Positions 54,531 through 63,943 are shown, counted from the first letter of the stretch. The stretch: 64,000 nucleotides of DNA from Candidatus Poribacteria bacterium (GCA_022394755.1 JAGFCA010000039.1:1-64000), one strand, 5' to 3'. The notes: generated from the letters alone by a model not told the origin. Made by a program: numbers and translations.

Positions 54531-56096
54531 TTACCAATCGACAGTATTTAGTCTTATACCTGTAGTCCAACGTCTATCCGAATTCCACCAATTTTCAACA
54601 CCTATAACAAGATGTCCTCCTCGGTAAAAGCGGTACCTTAGTTCTGCGTTTAACTCTGGTTGATCACTTGTTAATCCAATACTTTCAACTCCTAAACCTA
54701 AGCGGCGCGATAACAACCAAAAATCTATTCCTGCCCCAACCTTGGATCGCATGAATCCGAATCTACCATGGAGGTAATCTGTGACATTATATCCATATTG
54801 AAGTTCAATACCGATTTTTTCCTCACGTATACCAAGTCCGAAACGGTATTGGCTTTTTGAAGGAGGTGAAAGTGAAAACCCAAATTCAGTATGTAGGCTT
54901 TCTTCAAGACTTAAATATTGAAATTCAGAATCCCATGAAAAATCAGGAATTTTAATTTCTTTTAATTGTCTATCTGTTTGTTTGTAAAAATCCGTTAAAC
55001 CGGTAATGAGTTCATTTAAATTATCGACTGTATTTTGTGCATCAGTAAAGGGTTCTGGATTATTGAGAAGTTGTGAGACAGTGCCTTCACCATGCTTAAT
55101 CGTATTCAATAATTCGCTAAAATTGTTTTCTAAAGTAGTTACAGCAGCAGTAGCTGTTTGAAGGTTTTTAATGATCGGTTCAATATCTACGCTACTTTTT
55201 TCTATGAACGAACTACCTTGGTTAATAAGACCAGAGATTTGTGCTGTTATAGCACTGGAGTCCTGCTGTATTTGAGTTGCTATGGTACGAAATTCTGCAG
55301 TTCCTTTTTGTAAATCTGTCATCATAGAATTTACTTTCGGATAATTCTGGTCAATCAGTTTCATTATTGTTCGACTAACATCGGTGACTTGTGTACTTAG
55401 CATTAAGGAATCGTTTCCCAGTTGGTCTAACAAACTGTCAACTTTAGAAAGAGTTGTCTGGAACCGTTTATCGTAATCGTTGGTAAGACTCAGTAAAGTC
55501 TCAACAGTTGTATCCATATTTTCGCCAAATCTTACGAGAGTCTGACTTGTAAGAGAAACTAATTCTCGAGTTTCCTTAATTCCTTGCTGTATTTCTTCCT
55601 GGTTAGCTTGAAGAAGTTCATTTGCAGCAGAGGTTAATTCTATTGCCTTGCTAAGTCCAGAGCTTGTTTGCTCAAGTAATTCAAGAGGATTGACAGGATC
55701 AATACCAATAATAGGAAGATCGCTTGGTTGTAGAGGAGGATTTCCTATATCACCATTGTTTAATGCGATATAAGTTTCTCCAACAAATCCACTCATTGAA
55801 ATACGAGCGTCACACCCTTGTCTCAACCATTCAAATGCGTTCTTTACCCGTGCTTTAATTTCTACAGAATTCGACTCTGGATTCAGATTAATGTTTGTTA
55901 CCTTCCCAATAGAGACACCGGATAGGTAAACCCCAGATCCAACATAGAGACCGTTAACAGCTTGAAATTGGAACGTAATATCATTTCCGCTTGTTGCCCA
56001 TGGCCAATTTCCTGCGTTGGTGAGAAGTATTGCGAGTAGAATTACTGCGATTATAACCATTAATCCTACTTTTACAGAGGGTGTCCAAAACTTCAT
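54531..56096 (-). CDS. MlaD-type MCE protein with coiled coil and beta-rich C-terminal extension
   Basis: A 521-residue protein, last gene of an mlaE-mlaF-mlaD set that moves phospholipids between membranes. N-terminal TM about 9-27. The MCE domain is about 38-118 (ITFQFQAVNGLYVGSGVYLS and GVSIGKVTNINLNPESNSVE). A long helical, coiled-coil-like region spans about 140-385. The last about 130 residues are beta-rich with alternating aromatics (YRFGLGIREEKIGIELQYGY, LHGRFGFMRSKVGAGIDFWL, HLVIGVENWWNSDRRWTTGI), like outer-membrane barrel strands. Plain MlaD is near 180 residues, so this one may reach across the periplasm. Confidence 0.85.
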   Translation of the reverse strand: MKFWTPSVKVGLMVIIAVILLAILLTNAGNWPWATSGNDITFQFQAVNGLYVGSGVYLSGVSIGKVTNINLNPESNSVEIKARVKNAFEWLRQGCDARISMSGFVGETYIALNNGDIGNPPLQPSDLPIIGIDPVNPLELLEQTSSGLSKAIELTSAANELLQANQEEIQQGIKETRELVSLTSQTLVRFGENMDTTVETLLSLTNDYDKRFQTTLSKVDSLLDQLGNDSLMLSTQVTDVSRTIMKLIDQNYPKVNSMMTDLQKGTAEFRTIATQIQQDSSAITAQISGLINQGSSFIEKSSVDIEPIIKNLQTATAAVTTLENNFSELLNTIKHGEGTVSQLLNNPEPFTDAQNTVDNLNELITGLTDFYKQTDRQLKEIKIPDFSWDSEFQYLSLEESLHTEFGFSLSPPSKSQYRFGLGIREEKIGIELQYGYNVTDYLHGRFGFMRSKVGAGIDFWLLSRRLGLGVESIGLTSDQPELNAELRYRFYRGGHLVIGVENWWNSDRRWTTGIRLNTVDW

Positions 56097-56164
56097 TGAC
56101 TATTCCTTTCTGGATTCTCTTCTACTGTTATAATGAGTGCTCAAGAAATGGTACTAACGGTTTT

Positions 56165-56959
56165 TTATGCCCCATTAGTACTCCTACCAGTAAATTCTTT
56201 TAATGTGGGGTTGTTGATGTTTAAGATCTGGTCAGGAGCGCCAAATAGGATAAACTGTTGTAAGATCGGATGATCTTCATTAATTATTTCCTCTGGAGTT
56301 CCGTAAGCGATCTGTTTCCCTTCATGAAGCATAACCATTAGAGTACCAACACTAAATGCACTATGCATATCATGTGTAACGACAATAGAAGTTACCTGTA
56401 ATTGTTGATTTAAATCACGAATTAGTTCATTTATTTCGGTACATGTAACAGGGTCAAGTCCGGTAGTAGGTTCATCGTATAGAATGATTTCAGGATTGAA
56501 AGCGAGAGCCCGTGCAAGTCCGACTCGTTTTTTCATACCTCCGCTGAGGTGTGCGGGTCTTAGGTCTTGTACACCATCTAAATCAACTAACTTCAATTTT
56601 TCGTCTACAATTTTGCGCATATCTTGTTCCGATAAGTCTGTATGCTGATCAAGCATAAAAGCGATGTTTTCAGCGACACTCATAGAATCAAATAATGCTG
56701 CAGATTGGAAAAGCATTCCTATTTTGCGACGGATCTGATTCAAAGGTTTCTTTTTTAGTGTGGTAATCTCTGTTCCATCAATCCAAACTTCACCCGTGTC
56801 AACTTCGATAAGTCCTGCTATGACTTTGAGCAAAACACTTTTACCGCAACCACTTCTCCCCATAATTATAAGTGTTTCACCACGCGGAATCTCCAGATCT
56901 AATCCGTTCAAAACTTGGTTATCACCGAATTTTTTTCTGACGTCTTTTACTGAAATCAT
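56165..56959 (-). CDS. MlaF-type ABC transporter ATP-binding protein
   Basis: A 264-residue ATPase. Walker A GRSGCGKSVLLKVIAGL, Q-loop GMLFQSAALFDSMSVAENIA, signature LSGGMKKRVGLARAL and Walker B IILYDEPTTGLDPVT, then the H-loop VTHDM. The FQ-x-x-A-L-F-D-S signature is typical of MlaF/MCE transporters. It is 28 bp from the permease and 68 bp from the MlaD gene. Confidence 0.93.
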   Translation of the reverse strand: MISVKDVRKKFGDNQVLNGLDLEIPRGETLIIMGRSGCGKSVLLKVIAGLIEVDTGEVWIDGTEITTLKKKPLNQIRRKIGMLFQSAALFDSMSVAENIAFMLDQHTDLSEQDMRKIVDEKLKLVDLDGVQDLRPAHLSGGMKKRVGLARALAFNPEIILYDEPTTGLDPVTCTEINELIRDLNQQLQVTSIVVTHDMHSAFSVGTLMVMLHEGKQIAYGTPEEIINEDHPILQQFILFGAPDQILNINNPTLKEFTGRSTNGA

Positions 56960-56987
56960 AAGTGTTGTTTTATACTCTTAGTATGAA

Positions 56988-57812
56988 CTAAATCAATCCC
57001 AAAATATTAAACAGAATATGGTTCAAGATAAAGTCTAATACAAGAATTGTAATGAGAGATATTACTGCTGAACCAGTTGTTGCTGTGCCAACACCCTCTG
57101 CTCCACCAGCAGTAGAAATGCTGAACCCTTTGTAACATCCTACTGCAGCAATTGCCATGCCAAAAGAAGTTGCTTTAATAAGGCTAATTAGAACACTTCC
57201 AATGAATAGATGTTTTTGAACTTCTAATACATAAAAATAACCGTTGAAACCGAACAATGAGACAACTGCGACAAAACCGCCGAAGATTCCAGCAAATGTG
57301 GAAAATATTGTAAGGGTGGGAAGCATAATTGAACAGGCAAGAAACCGAGGTACAACAAGATATTTTACAGGATTTGTTCCCATGACTTTAAGAGCATCAA
57401 TTTGTTCAGTAACCTTCATTGTTGAAAGTTCGGCTGTTATCGAAGCCCCGATACGTCCTGATAGGACAAAAGCAGTAATCATGGGACCGAGTTCTTTTAC
57501 GACAGAAACACTTACAAATTGAGCAACAGACCCTTCAACAGCATAAGGTTTCAACTGAACATATCCTTGAACCCCTAATACCATACCTGTGAAGAAACCG
57601 GATACTAATACAACGGATAACGAGTTAAATCCGATCAGTAATAACTGTTTAAGGAGTAAGTCAAGTTGGAGAGGACGTTTGAAAATTTGATATATTGTTT
57701 CAGCGAGTAAACTGACCGCCTCCCCAATTTCAGAAAGCATGTAATGGAGACGAATTTTTAATATGTTTGTATTTTCTCCAGATGATGCGTTCTCAGTGGG
57801 AGGATTGCTCAT
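56988..57812 (-). CDS. MlaE-type ABC transporter permease
   Basis: A 274-residue membrane protein with five or six hydrophobic segments. VVLVSGFFTGMVLGVQGYVQ, SVVKELGPMITAFVLSGRIG, ASITAELSTMKVTEQIDAL and MGTNPVKYLVVPRFLA are highly typical of MlaE. It is the first gene of the Mla set, 90 bp downstream of dnaB. Confidence 0.95.
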   Translation of the reverse strand: MSNPPTENASSGENTNILKIRLHYMLSEIGEAVSLLAETIYQIFKRPLQLDLLLKQLLLIGFNSLSVVLVSGFFTGMVLGVQGYVQLKPYAVEGSVAQFVSVSVVKELGPMITAFVLSGRIGASITAELSTMKVTEQIDALKVMGTNPVKYLVVPRFLACSIMLPTLTIFSTFAGIFGGFVAVVSLFGFNGYFYVLEVQKHLFIGSVLISLIKATSFGMAIAAVGCYKGFSISTAGGAEGVGTATTGSAVISLITILVLDFILNHILFNILGLI

Positions 57813-57902
57813 ATAAATGTACCGAACTTATCTCAAGATTTTTCTAACTTATAGTTGTTAACGAAGTAATTCAATGAATGGTATCCATTTATGAGATAAT
57901 TT

Positions 57903-59243
57903 CTATAAGCTTGTGTTTTCAAAACGCATCCGTGCTTTGTGAAATTGCAAGGGAATTGAGCCGGTGGGACCGTTACGTTGTTTTCTAATTATGAGTGCAG
58001 CTTCGACCATTTCGCTATCATAATCACTTGGATCCTCGAAATTATCTTCGCGATGTATAAATGCAACAATATCAGCATCCTGTTCAATCGCACCAGATTC
58101 ACGTAAGTCAGAGAGTTGGGGTAGTTTATTAGGACGGCGTTCAATTTCCCTGCTAAGTTGCGCACAGGCGATAACAGGTACCCCCAATTCCCATGCGAGG
58201 ACTTTAAGAGAACGCGAAATATCAGAGATTTCTTGTTCACGGACGCTATATCGGTCACTTCCGCGTAATAGTTGTAGGTAGTCAACGATAATCAATCCAA
58301 GATCTTCGTAATTTGCTTTTAAGCGTCTTGCTTCAGCACGAAGGCTTTGAATTGTCATTGTTCGATTGTCATTTATGAGGATATTAGCTTCGCTAAGGCG
58401 AGATGCACTCTGAACAAGGGGTGTCCAAGATTCTTCGCTGAGTTTGCCAACCCGTAAATTACCAAAATCGATATGAGATTCGGCTGACAACATGCGTAAT
58501 GCGATATCTTGTGCTGGCATTTCAAGACTAAATAAGGCAACAGGTTTTTCTTGGTCAATTGCGATGTTTTGCGCCATATTTAGGACTAAGGTAGTTTTTC
58601 CCATACCCGGTCGTGCTGCAATAACGATTAGATTACCTGGCTGTAATCCAGAGGTGAGTAAATCAAAGTCCATAAAACCGGTTGGTATACCTAAATAGCG
58701 TTCTTTCTTGTGGTATAGTTTTTCAACCGATTCGATACCTGTTTTTAATAAGGTACGGATATGTTCAAATCCACGTTTAGTGTCTGATTGACCTAATTCA
58801 AAAACTATTTCTTGGGATTGATTAAGGATTTCACCTATTTCTACGGTTTCATCTTGGGCGAGTTCATTAATCTTACCTGTTATTTGAATTAATCTACGTC
58901 GTGTTGCTTTCTCGCGTATAATTTCAGCGTAGAATTCAGCACTTTCAGTTTCTACTATCGGTGCTTGAAGTTGATACAGGTAATCTGTTCCACCTGCTCG
59001 GTTCAATTGCTGTTGCCGATTTAGTTCATTGGCAACAAGAATTGGATCAACCTCACTCACCTGATTATATACAGCAAGAATCGCGTTGTAGATCAGTTGG
59101 TGGTCGGTTGTAAAGAAAATATCAGATGTAGAACCTAATAACTCTTCAATACGAGGTATAATAGCCTTTTCAGTCATCATTGACCCAAGCACAGCTTGTT
59201 CTGCTTCCTTATCCATAAGGGAGTCTAATGCTTGAGTCTGCAT
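57903..59243 (-). CDS. dnaB: replicative DNA helicase DnaB
   Basis: A 446-residue hexameric helicase. The N-terminal domain starts MDKEAEQAVLGSMM. Walker A is AARPGMGKTTLVLNMAQNI, with FSLEMPAQDIALRMLSAE, LIIVDYLQLLRGS (Walker B) and CAQLSREIERRPNKLPQLSD then LRESGAIEQDADIVAFIHRE. Length normal and no intein. It follows rplI in the classic rpsF-ssb-rpsR-rplI-dnaB order. Confidence 0.97.
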   Translation of the reverse strand: MQTQALDSLMDKEAEQAVLGSMMTEKAIIPRIEELLGSTSDIFFTTDHQLIYNAILAVYNQVSEVDPILVANELNRQQQLNRAGGTDYLYQLQAPIVETESAEFYAEIIREKATRRRLIQITGKINELAQDETVEIGEILNQSQEIVFELGQSDTKRGFEHIRTLLKTGIESVEKLYHKKERYLGIPTGFMDFDLLTSGLQPGNLIVIAARPGMGKTTLVLNMAQNIAIDQEKPVALFSLEMPAQDIALRMLSAESHIDFGNLRVGKLSEESWTPLVQSASRLSEANILINDNRTMTIQSLRAEARRLKANYEDLGLIIVDYLQLLRGSDRYSVREQEISDISRSLKVLAWELGVPVIACAQLSREIERRPNKLPQLSDLRESGAIEQDADIVAFIHREDNFEDPSDYDSEMVEAALIIRKQRNGPTGSIPLQFHKARMRFENTSL

Positions 59244-59304
59244 AATGAATACCTTAGATTGACTGAAGGCAAGGATATGGTTCTATGTTGATGTAAATAG
59301 AATT

Positions 59305-59754
59305 CTATTCTTCTCTTTCTACAACAACCCGTAGTTCTGTAGATACATCAGCATGCAATTTAACATTAACAGTAAAAACACCAAGTTCACGAATAGGTTC
59401 AGAGAGATCAATAACGCGTCTGTCCAATTCAAGGTTTGCAGTTTCGCGTATAGATTCAACTATATCAGCTGCGGTTACAGACCCGAACAAACGGTCATTT
59501 TCACCTGCGCGGCGCGTTAGATGACATGTGACACCAACGATTTGTGCTGCAATCTCTCGTGCATATTCTCTGTCTTTAGTTTCTTGTTGATCAATAACTC
59601 GTTTTTGATGTTCAAAATGTCGTTGATTACGTTCTGTCGCGTGTACTGCAAAATCCATAGGGAGAAGATAATTTCTTGCATATCCATCTGCGACTCTTAC
59701 GACATCCCCGGGTATTCCAAGTCCATCAATAGTTCTTTTTAATATGACTTCCAT
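59305..59754 (-). CDS. rplI: 50S ribosomal protein bL9
   Basis: A 149-residue protein with the N-terminal domain MEVILKRTIDGLGIPGDVVR and VADGYARNYLLPMDFAVHAT, a central helix (HFEHQKRVIDQQETKDREYA) and the C-terminal RNA-binding domain LFGSVTAADIVESI. Normal length. It lies between rpsR and dnaB in the ribosomal cluster. Confidence 0.97.
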   Translation of the reverse strand: MEVILKRTIDGLGIPGDVVRVADGYARNYLLPMDFAVHATERNQRHFEHQKRVIDQQETKDREYAREIAAQIVGVTCHLTRRAGENDRLFGSVTAADIVESIRETANLELDRRVIDLSEPIRELGVFTVNVKLHADVSTELRVVVEREE

Positions 59755-59839
59755 TTTTCCATCCCATTGGCGCGCAATTTTTTATGACAACTAACATTGC
59801 CATAAACCACATAATTGCATCGCTTATGATTTATTATAT

Positions 59840-60040
59840 TTACCGTGTGAATGGTAGTAATGCCATGTTCCGTGCACGTTTTACTGCACGTGTTACCATT
59901 CGTTGTTGCTTAGCTGAGAGTCCTGAGACTCGCCGGCTTACTATTTTTCCACGTTCGTTGACAAATTTTCTTAGCGTCTCAACATCTTTGTAATTAACGG
60001 ATTCCAGTTTACTGTATCGAGATCTGCGACGATATGACAT
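59840..60040 (-). CDS. rpsR: 30S ribosomal protein bS18
   Basis: A 66-residue basic protein. [40 protein letters not shown] and [10 protein letters not shown] are the family signature. The zinc-binding Cys of some bS18 proteins is absent (the opening is [13 protein letters not shown]), so this is the zinc-free form. AGGAGAAA lies upstream. It follows ssb by 77 bp. Confidence 0.97.
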   Translation of the reverse strand: MSYRRRSRYSKLESVNYKDVETLRKFVNERGKIVSRRVSGLSAKQQRMVTRAVKRARNMALLPFTR

Positions 60041-60116
60041 GTATTTTCTCCTTCAGACATAATAATTTTTAATGTAATAGATCACATTGTCATTATTGAT
60101 ATTTAGGGTTAACTTC

Positions 60117-60584
60117 TTAGAATGGGATATCGTCATCAGTTGATGAATCATTTCCATTTTCAGAGGGTGAGGATGCTTGTTCTCCTGATGGTTCCATCGG
60201 TGTACTGGATGATGCCCCATCGGAATAACTTCCCCCTTCATCGCCATCACGTCTACCACCAATTAATTGAACGCGCAATGCTCTTACTTTGAGTCTATTC
60301 CGTTTAGTGCCGTCTTCAGCTTCCCAAGAATCAAACTTGAGAGCACCTTCTATAAGGATTGGACTTCCCTTACTTAGATATTCGTTTACAATTTCTGCTT
60401 GCCTATCCCATGCTTCAATATCGACGAAACATGCGGACTCTCTTTGTTCACCGGTTTGTCGGTCAGTGAACCGTTCGTTCATTGCGATTCCAAAGTTTGT
60501 AACGGCTGTTCCACTTGGTAGATACTTCATCTCAGGGTCTCGAGTAAGGTTCCCCATTAAAATAACTTTGTTAAAACTTGCCAT
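60117..60584 (-). CDS. ssb: single-stranded DNA-binding protein SSB
   Basis: A 155-residue OB-fold protein. VILMGNLTRDPEMKYLPSGT, ACFVDIEAWDRQAEIVNEYL and GSPILIEGALKFDSWEAEDG are typical. Then comes a Gly/Ser/Pro-rich linker and the acidic tip DDDIPF that binds partner proteins. The last five residues, DDIPF, are the same as those of the DarT toxin at 26.1-27.0 kb. It lies between rpsF and rpsR. Confidence 0.97.
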   Translation of the reverse strand: MASFNKVILMGNLTRDPEMKYLPSGTAVTNFGIAMNERFTDRQTGEQRESACFVDIEAWDRQAEIVNEYLSKGSPILIEGALKFDSWEAEDGTKRNRLKVRALRVQLIGGRRDGDEGGSYSDGASSSTPMEPSGEQASSPSENGNDSSTDDDIPF

Positions 60585-60697
60585 GACTTGCTCCTTAATT
60601 TATAAATATACGAAAATTAGATATCCACTTTGAAAATCCTTATAAAACAAAGGAATAGGATATATCAGATTGATTCGCAGGTTGGGATGATATGTAC

Positions 60698-61192
60698 TTA
60701 TTCAGATTCGACAGCCTCTTCATCCGAGTCTTGCGTGTCTTCTTCCGGTTCGGTGGAATCTTCATCAGATTCAGATATTACCTCTTCAGGTGTTATATCT
60801 TCATCTGCTTGTTCTGAATCTACAGGTTCGGCGGTGGTTTCAACAGCATTAACATCTGGTACTTCAGTCGTTTCCGTCTCAGATGTGGATTCTTTTAATT
60901 TTTCTAAGTCTTCTTCAAAGAGCACAATCATGTGTCTTAGGATTGTTTCAATTACACGTAGGGCTTGGCTTATTTGTGCAATAAAAGCGGGGGCACATTC
61001 AAAAACGAAAACTACATAATAACCATCGGTACGTTTACGAATTGGATATGCGAGTCGTCTTTTACCCCAAAAGTCTGTGTGTATAAGTGTTGCTTCTTGT
61101 TCTATAATACCTTTGACATTTTCAATAAGTGCTTCTGCTTCATTTTCCTCTTGGTCAGGCGTAATGATAAGCATGAGTTCGTAATGATTCAA
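60698..61192 (-). CDS. rpsF: 30S ribosomal protein bS6 with acidic C-terminal extension
   Basis: The core (about residues 1-100) is bS6: NHYELMLIITPDQEENEAEA, WGKRRLAYPIRKRTDGYYVV and ALRVIETILRHMIVLFEED. About 65 further residues are almost only Glu, Asp, Ser, Thr and Pro, ending EEAVESE. Acidic tails occur on some bS6 proteins, but this is long. I use TTG 61192, with AGAGAGGA 6-7 nt upstream. The GTG at 61216 lies at the expected transcription start of the promoter at 61223-61251, so it cannot be used from that promoter. First gene of the rpsF-ssb-rpsR-rplI-dnaB run. Confidence 0.95.
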   Translation of the reverse strand: MNHYELMLIITPDQEENEAEALIENVKGIIEQEATLIHTDFWGKRRLAYPIRKRTDGYYVVFVFECAPAFIAQISQALRVIETILRHMIVLFEEDLEKLKESTSETETTEVPDVNAVETTAEPVDSEQADEDITPEEVISESDEDSTEPEEDTQDSDEEAVESE

Positions 61193-61222
61193 TGTATATC
61201 CTCTCTTTGGACTCACGGCTCC

Positions 61223-61251
61223 ATTATAGTAATTAGGGAGCAGAGAATGAA
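61223..61251 (-). promoter_or_regulatory. probable sigma-70 promoter of the rpsF unit
   Basis: On the minus strand TATAAT (61223-61228) is preceded by a 17-bp spacer and TTCATT (61246-61251), a weak -35. Transcription would begin near 61216, giving a leader of about 25 nt before TTG 61192. The leader contains GGAGCCG, which might relate to S6:S18 autoregulation, but this is speculative. Confidence 0.5.
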
Positions 61252-62163
61252 ATTTATGATAATGTTCTATTTGTTATATTTAGGATGTATCCTAAACATT
61301 TTAACGTCGGGTAATTATAACACATTTCAAAGTGTATATCAAATTTTCTTATTACTGAGAATGTGTAAGTTCTTGGCATTAATTCAGGCTGTTTTTTGTG
61401 TTTGGATCCAAATCTGATTTCCTCTCTCAAGAAATTGTTGAGACCTAAATGTATTATTATCTATATCGTTCTTGAGAAAACTCTTCAATAACTGATATTT
61501 CTGTTAGTTATTGGTTGTTGGTTTTTAGTTTTCGGTTAGTCTTTTATTGAAATAACTTAGTAAGTCCTGAAGTTGTAATATGTATAGTTTTTAAATGATG
61601 GGACTTTCACGTAAACCTGCACGCAGCAAATTTATATTAATTTAAGTGTGTCTATATAAAGATTTTGGTTTGAATATCGGATTACGCGGAGAAGTGGGTT
61701 TGCTACATTTATTCTTTGATCCAGGAATCTGAATAGGGCTTTCACATTTCGTCCCTTGAATGAGGAATCAGAATCAACGGTATGAACACCATTAGGCGTT
61801 CCCCGGGGCTACCGTTTGGTGTATTCTCAGAGTTGGTTTGGCGTAAGAAACATTGCTAAGACAGAACATTTTGAAAATCGGTGGTATCTTCACTGAAATT
61901 TCCTAAACTATAGTAGGTGTAAAAAGCATTGTTGTAAAGTGACAAAAGTTTACACACTCTTGGTAAGCGTTTCGATTGATATAATCACTCACGTATGATA
62001 TAATCCTAACATACATAATGTTCCATGGGATATTTTTTGAGAGGTTCTGTACAGAAGTACTAAAATGGATACAGATAGGTATCATCTGAATGTTATTTAG
62101 GACATTGAACGATATAAGAATTTAACAGTACATAATAAGCCCCTTTTGTAATGAGTTATCTCA
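61252..62163. other. gene-free gap with one repeat
   Basis: A 0.9-kb AT-rich gap. The only recognised content is the family-2/family-1 repeat at about 61720-61815. No RNA or gene remnant was recognised in the rest. Confidence 0.45.
61720..61815. repeat. family-2 hairpin repeat
   Basis: TTTCGTCCCTTGAAT, then AATCAGAATCAACGGTATGA with ACACCATTAGGCGTTCCCCGGGG. The arms GAACACC/GGCGTTC pair imperfectly. It lacks the GAAATGTGTGTAGAAAC tail but keeps the CGGTATGAA-CCCGGGG frame shared with 1811, 4841, 43998 and 44265. Confidence 0.6.
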
Positions 62164-62373
62164 TTGACAACAAGCCTTGAAGAAGTATTTACAGAAGCGT
62201 CAAAACTCTCACCGAAGGAACAAGATGCATTGGCAAATTGGTTGCTGGCTGAAATTCGATCTGAAAAAAAATGGGATAGCTTATTTGCTAATTCTCAAGA
62301 GAAACTATCTAATCTGGCATCTGAAGCAATTGCCGAACATCGTAGTGATCAAACGCTGGAACTTAATCCATAG
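62164..62373 (+). CDS. small antitoxin-like protein
   Basis: A 69-residue protein: TSLEEVFTEASKLSPKEQDA, LANWLLAEIRSEKKWDSLFA, then NSQEKLSNLASEAIAEHRSD. This is the pattern of a family of small acidic antitoxins paired with RelE/HigB-like toxins. The start is TTG 62164, since TGA precedes and no ATG or GTG is available in frame. The next reading frame downstream is a ruined toxin, so it is now an orphan antitoxin. Confidence 0.65.
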   Translation: MTTSLEEVFTEASKLSPKEQDALANWLLAEIRSEKKWDSLFANSQEKLSNLASEAIAEHRSDQTLELNP

Positions 62374-62376
62374 CAG

Positions 62377-62503
62377 TTACGAATTCAAGGACGACAGCAG
62401 ATTAAAGAAGTGTACAGATTGTTTATGGGAATCCAAAATATCTCAACCTACGATTCAAGAAAGTACATCATACCTTATCAATATCAATTATTGAGAGTTG
62501 GTA
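62377..62503 (+). pseudogene. ruined RelE/HigB-like toxin
   Basis: Just after the antitoxin, pieces of a toxin appear in different frames. NSRTT is followed by QIKEVYRLFMG (62398-62430), then in another frame NPKYLNLRFKKVHHTLSI (from about 62430). The pattern Y-x-L-F-x-x-N-P-x-x-P-S-L-R-F-K-x-V-H-x-T-x-x-I-Y-S-V belongs to the small toxins paired with this antitoxin family. The C-terminal half is missing and at least one frameshift has occurred, along with an internal deletion. It cannot be active. Confidence 0.6.
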
Positions 62504-62587
62504 ATTAGATTTTTCAAATAGAAGTAAAGACACAGAGAATGATGACTAAATTTGGTTGATTTGGTACAGAAAACATATAGAGGAAAT

Positions 62588-63943
62588 ATGCCAACTATAT
62601 TGGATGTTTATGAGAGGACATTTGCTAAAGATCTGAAATTGTCGCAGAAAGCCAGTCAATTATTTCCTGACGGTGTGACGCACGATGGCCGTCAGATGTC
62701 TCCATTTCCGATCTATATTACTCGGGCTGAAGGTGCATATAAATGGGGGGTTGATGATAATGTCTTTATCGATTATTGGGCAGGACACGGTGCATTGCTT
62801 CTTGGTCATAATCCTCCAGAAATCGTTAAGGCAACCACTGCTCAGATGCTTTTGGGTACACATTATGGTGCATGCCATCCGCTTGAGTTAGAATGGGGTG
62901 AGCTTATAACCGAACTTGTACCATCAGCAGAACGTGTCAGATTTGTTAGTTCTGGTACAGAAGCTACACTTATGGCAATTCGACTTGCACGAACATTTAC
63001 CCAAAAAAATAAGGTATTGAAGTTTGAAGGACATTTTCATGGATGGCATGATAGTGTAATTATGGGTGCACATAAACCCTATGATGCCCCGATCCCCGGT
63101 GTCCCACAAGAGATATTAGATTATACGGTTCAATCCCCACCAAATGATATTGATGCTGTTGAGAAATTATTGAAGACAGATGAAGATATTGGGTGTGTTA
63201 TTCTTGAACCTACAGGGGCATCTTTCGGTACAATCCCTACGAATGGTGAGTTTCTAAAGCAACTACGCGAGTTAACGCTGGATTATGGTGTTGTATTGAT
63301 TTTTGATGAAGTTATTACCGGTTTTCGTGTCGCTCCTGGTGGTGCACAAGGGTACTACAATGTAACTCCTGATCTCACAACACTTGCAAAGATTGTCGCA
63401 GGAGGTCTTCCTGGTGGTGCACTTGTTGGGAAGAAAGAGATATTAGAACTGATTTCAGTGGATGCGGAGGAAGAGGGTTTAAAGATGCCACATCCGGGAA
63501 CATTTAATGCTAATCCGGTTTCTGCTTCCGCTGGTATTGAAATGCTTAAGATTGTGAAAACCGGTAAACCGAATGAAATAGCAAACCTCATGGCACAAAA
63601 GCTACGAGATAAGCTTAATGAGGTAATTGATTCTTATAAATTGGATTGGGTTATATACGGAGAATTTTCAGGAATTAGATTTCTCGTTGGGCATGGAGAA
63701 AAAGATTTACGGACTAAGGACTTCGATCCGTATACATGGGATTATCGTAAACTTAAAGAGAATAACGATCCTGAATTACTTAAATCCCTCCGTTGTGGTC
63801 TGTTACTCAACGGTATTGACCTTGCGTCTAATGGTGGTATGACAACAGCTGCACATTCCGATGAGGATATTACAAGAACTGTGGATGCATTTGAACGTAC
63901 TGTGGACATGATGAGAGTTGACGGGTTAATCTTGAATTCATAA
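62588..63943 (+). CDS. class III aminotransferase, glutamate-1-semialdehyde aminomutase-like
   Basis: A 451-residue PLP enzyme. KASQLFPDGVTHDGRQMSPF then YITRAEGAYKWGVDDNVFID, RVRFVSSGTEATLMAIRLAR, FEGHFHGWHDSVIMG, LIFDEVITGFRVAPGGAQGY and TTLAKIVAGGLPGGALVGK (Schiff-base Lys in LAK) fit the HemL-like branch. True HemL opens with GGVNSPVR; this protein lacks it, so it is more likely a related aminotransferase of unknown substrate. I use ATG 62588 (AGAGGAAAT before it) instead of the upstream in-frame start 62552. It is the last gene; 57 bp of gap follow. Confidence 0.85.
   Translation: MPTILDVYERTFAKDLKLSQKASQLFPDGVTHDGRQMSPFPIYITRAEGAYKWGVDDNVFIDYWAGHGALLLGHNPPEIVKATTAQMLLGTHYGACHPLELEWGELITELVPSAERVRFVSSGTEATLMAIRLARTFTQKNKVLKFEGHFHGWHDSVIMGAHKPYDAPIPGVPQEILDYTVQSPPNDIDAVEKLLKTDEDIGCVILEPTGASFGTIPTNGEFLKQLRELTLDYGVVLIFDEVITGFRVAPGGAQGYYNVTPDLTTLAKIVAGGLPGGALVGKKEILELISVDAEEEGLKMPHPGTFNANPVSASAGIEMLKIVKTGKPNEIANLMAQKLRDKLNEVIDSYKLDWVIYGEFSGIRFLVGHGEKDLRTKDFDPYTWDYRKLKENNDPELLKSLRCGLLLNGIDLASNGGMTTAAHSDEDITRTVDAFERTVDMMRVDGLILNS

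Noticed and set aside
62177..62494. 105-codon ORF overlapping the antitoxin in another frame
   Set aside because: It is a shadow of the antitoxin and then crosses the toxin remnant in a frame with no family match.
62552..63943. Calling the last gene hemL
   Set aside because: The family core is present, but the HemL-specific N-terminus and a haem-synthesis context are lacking, so only the broader class III aminotransferase name is supported.
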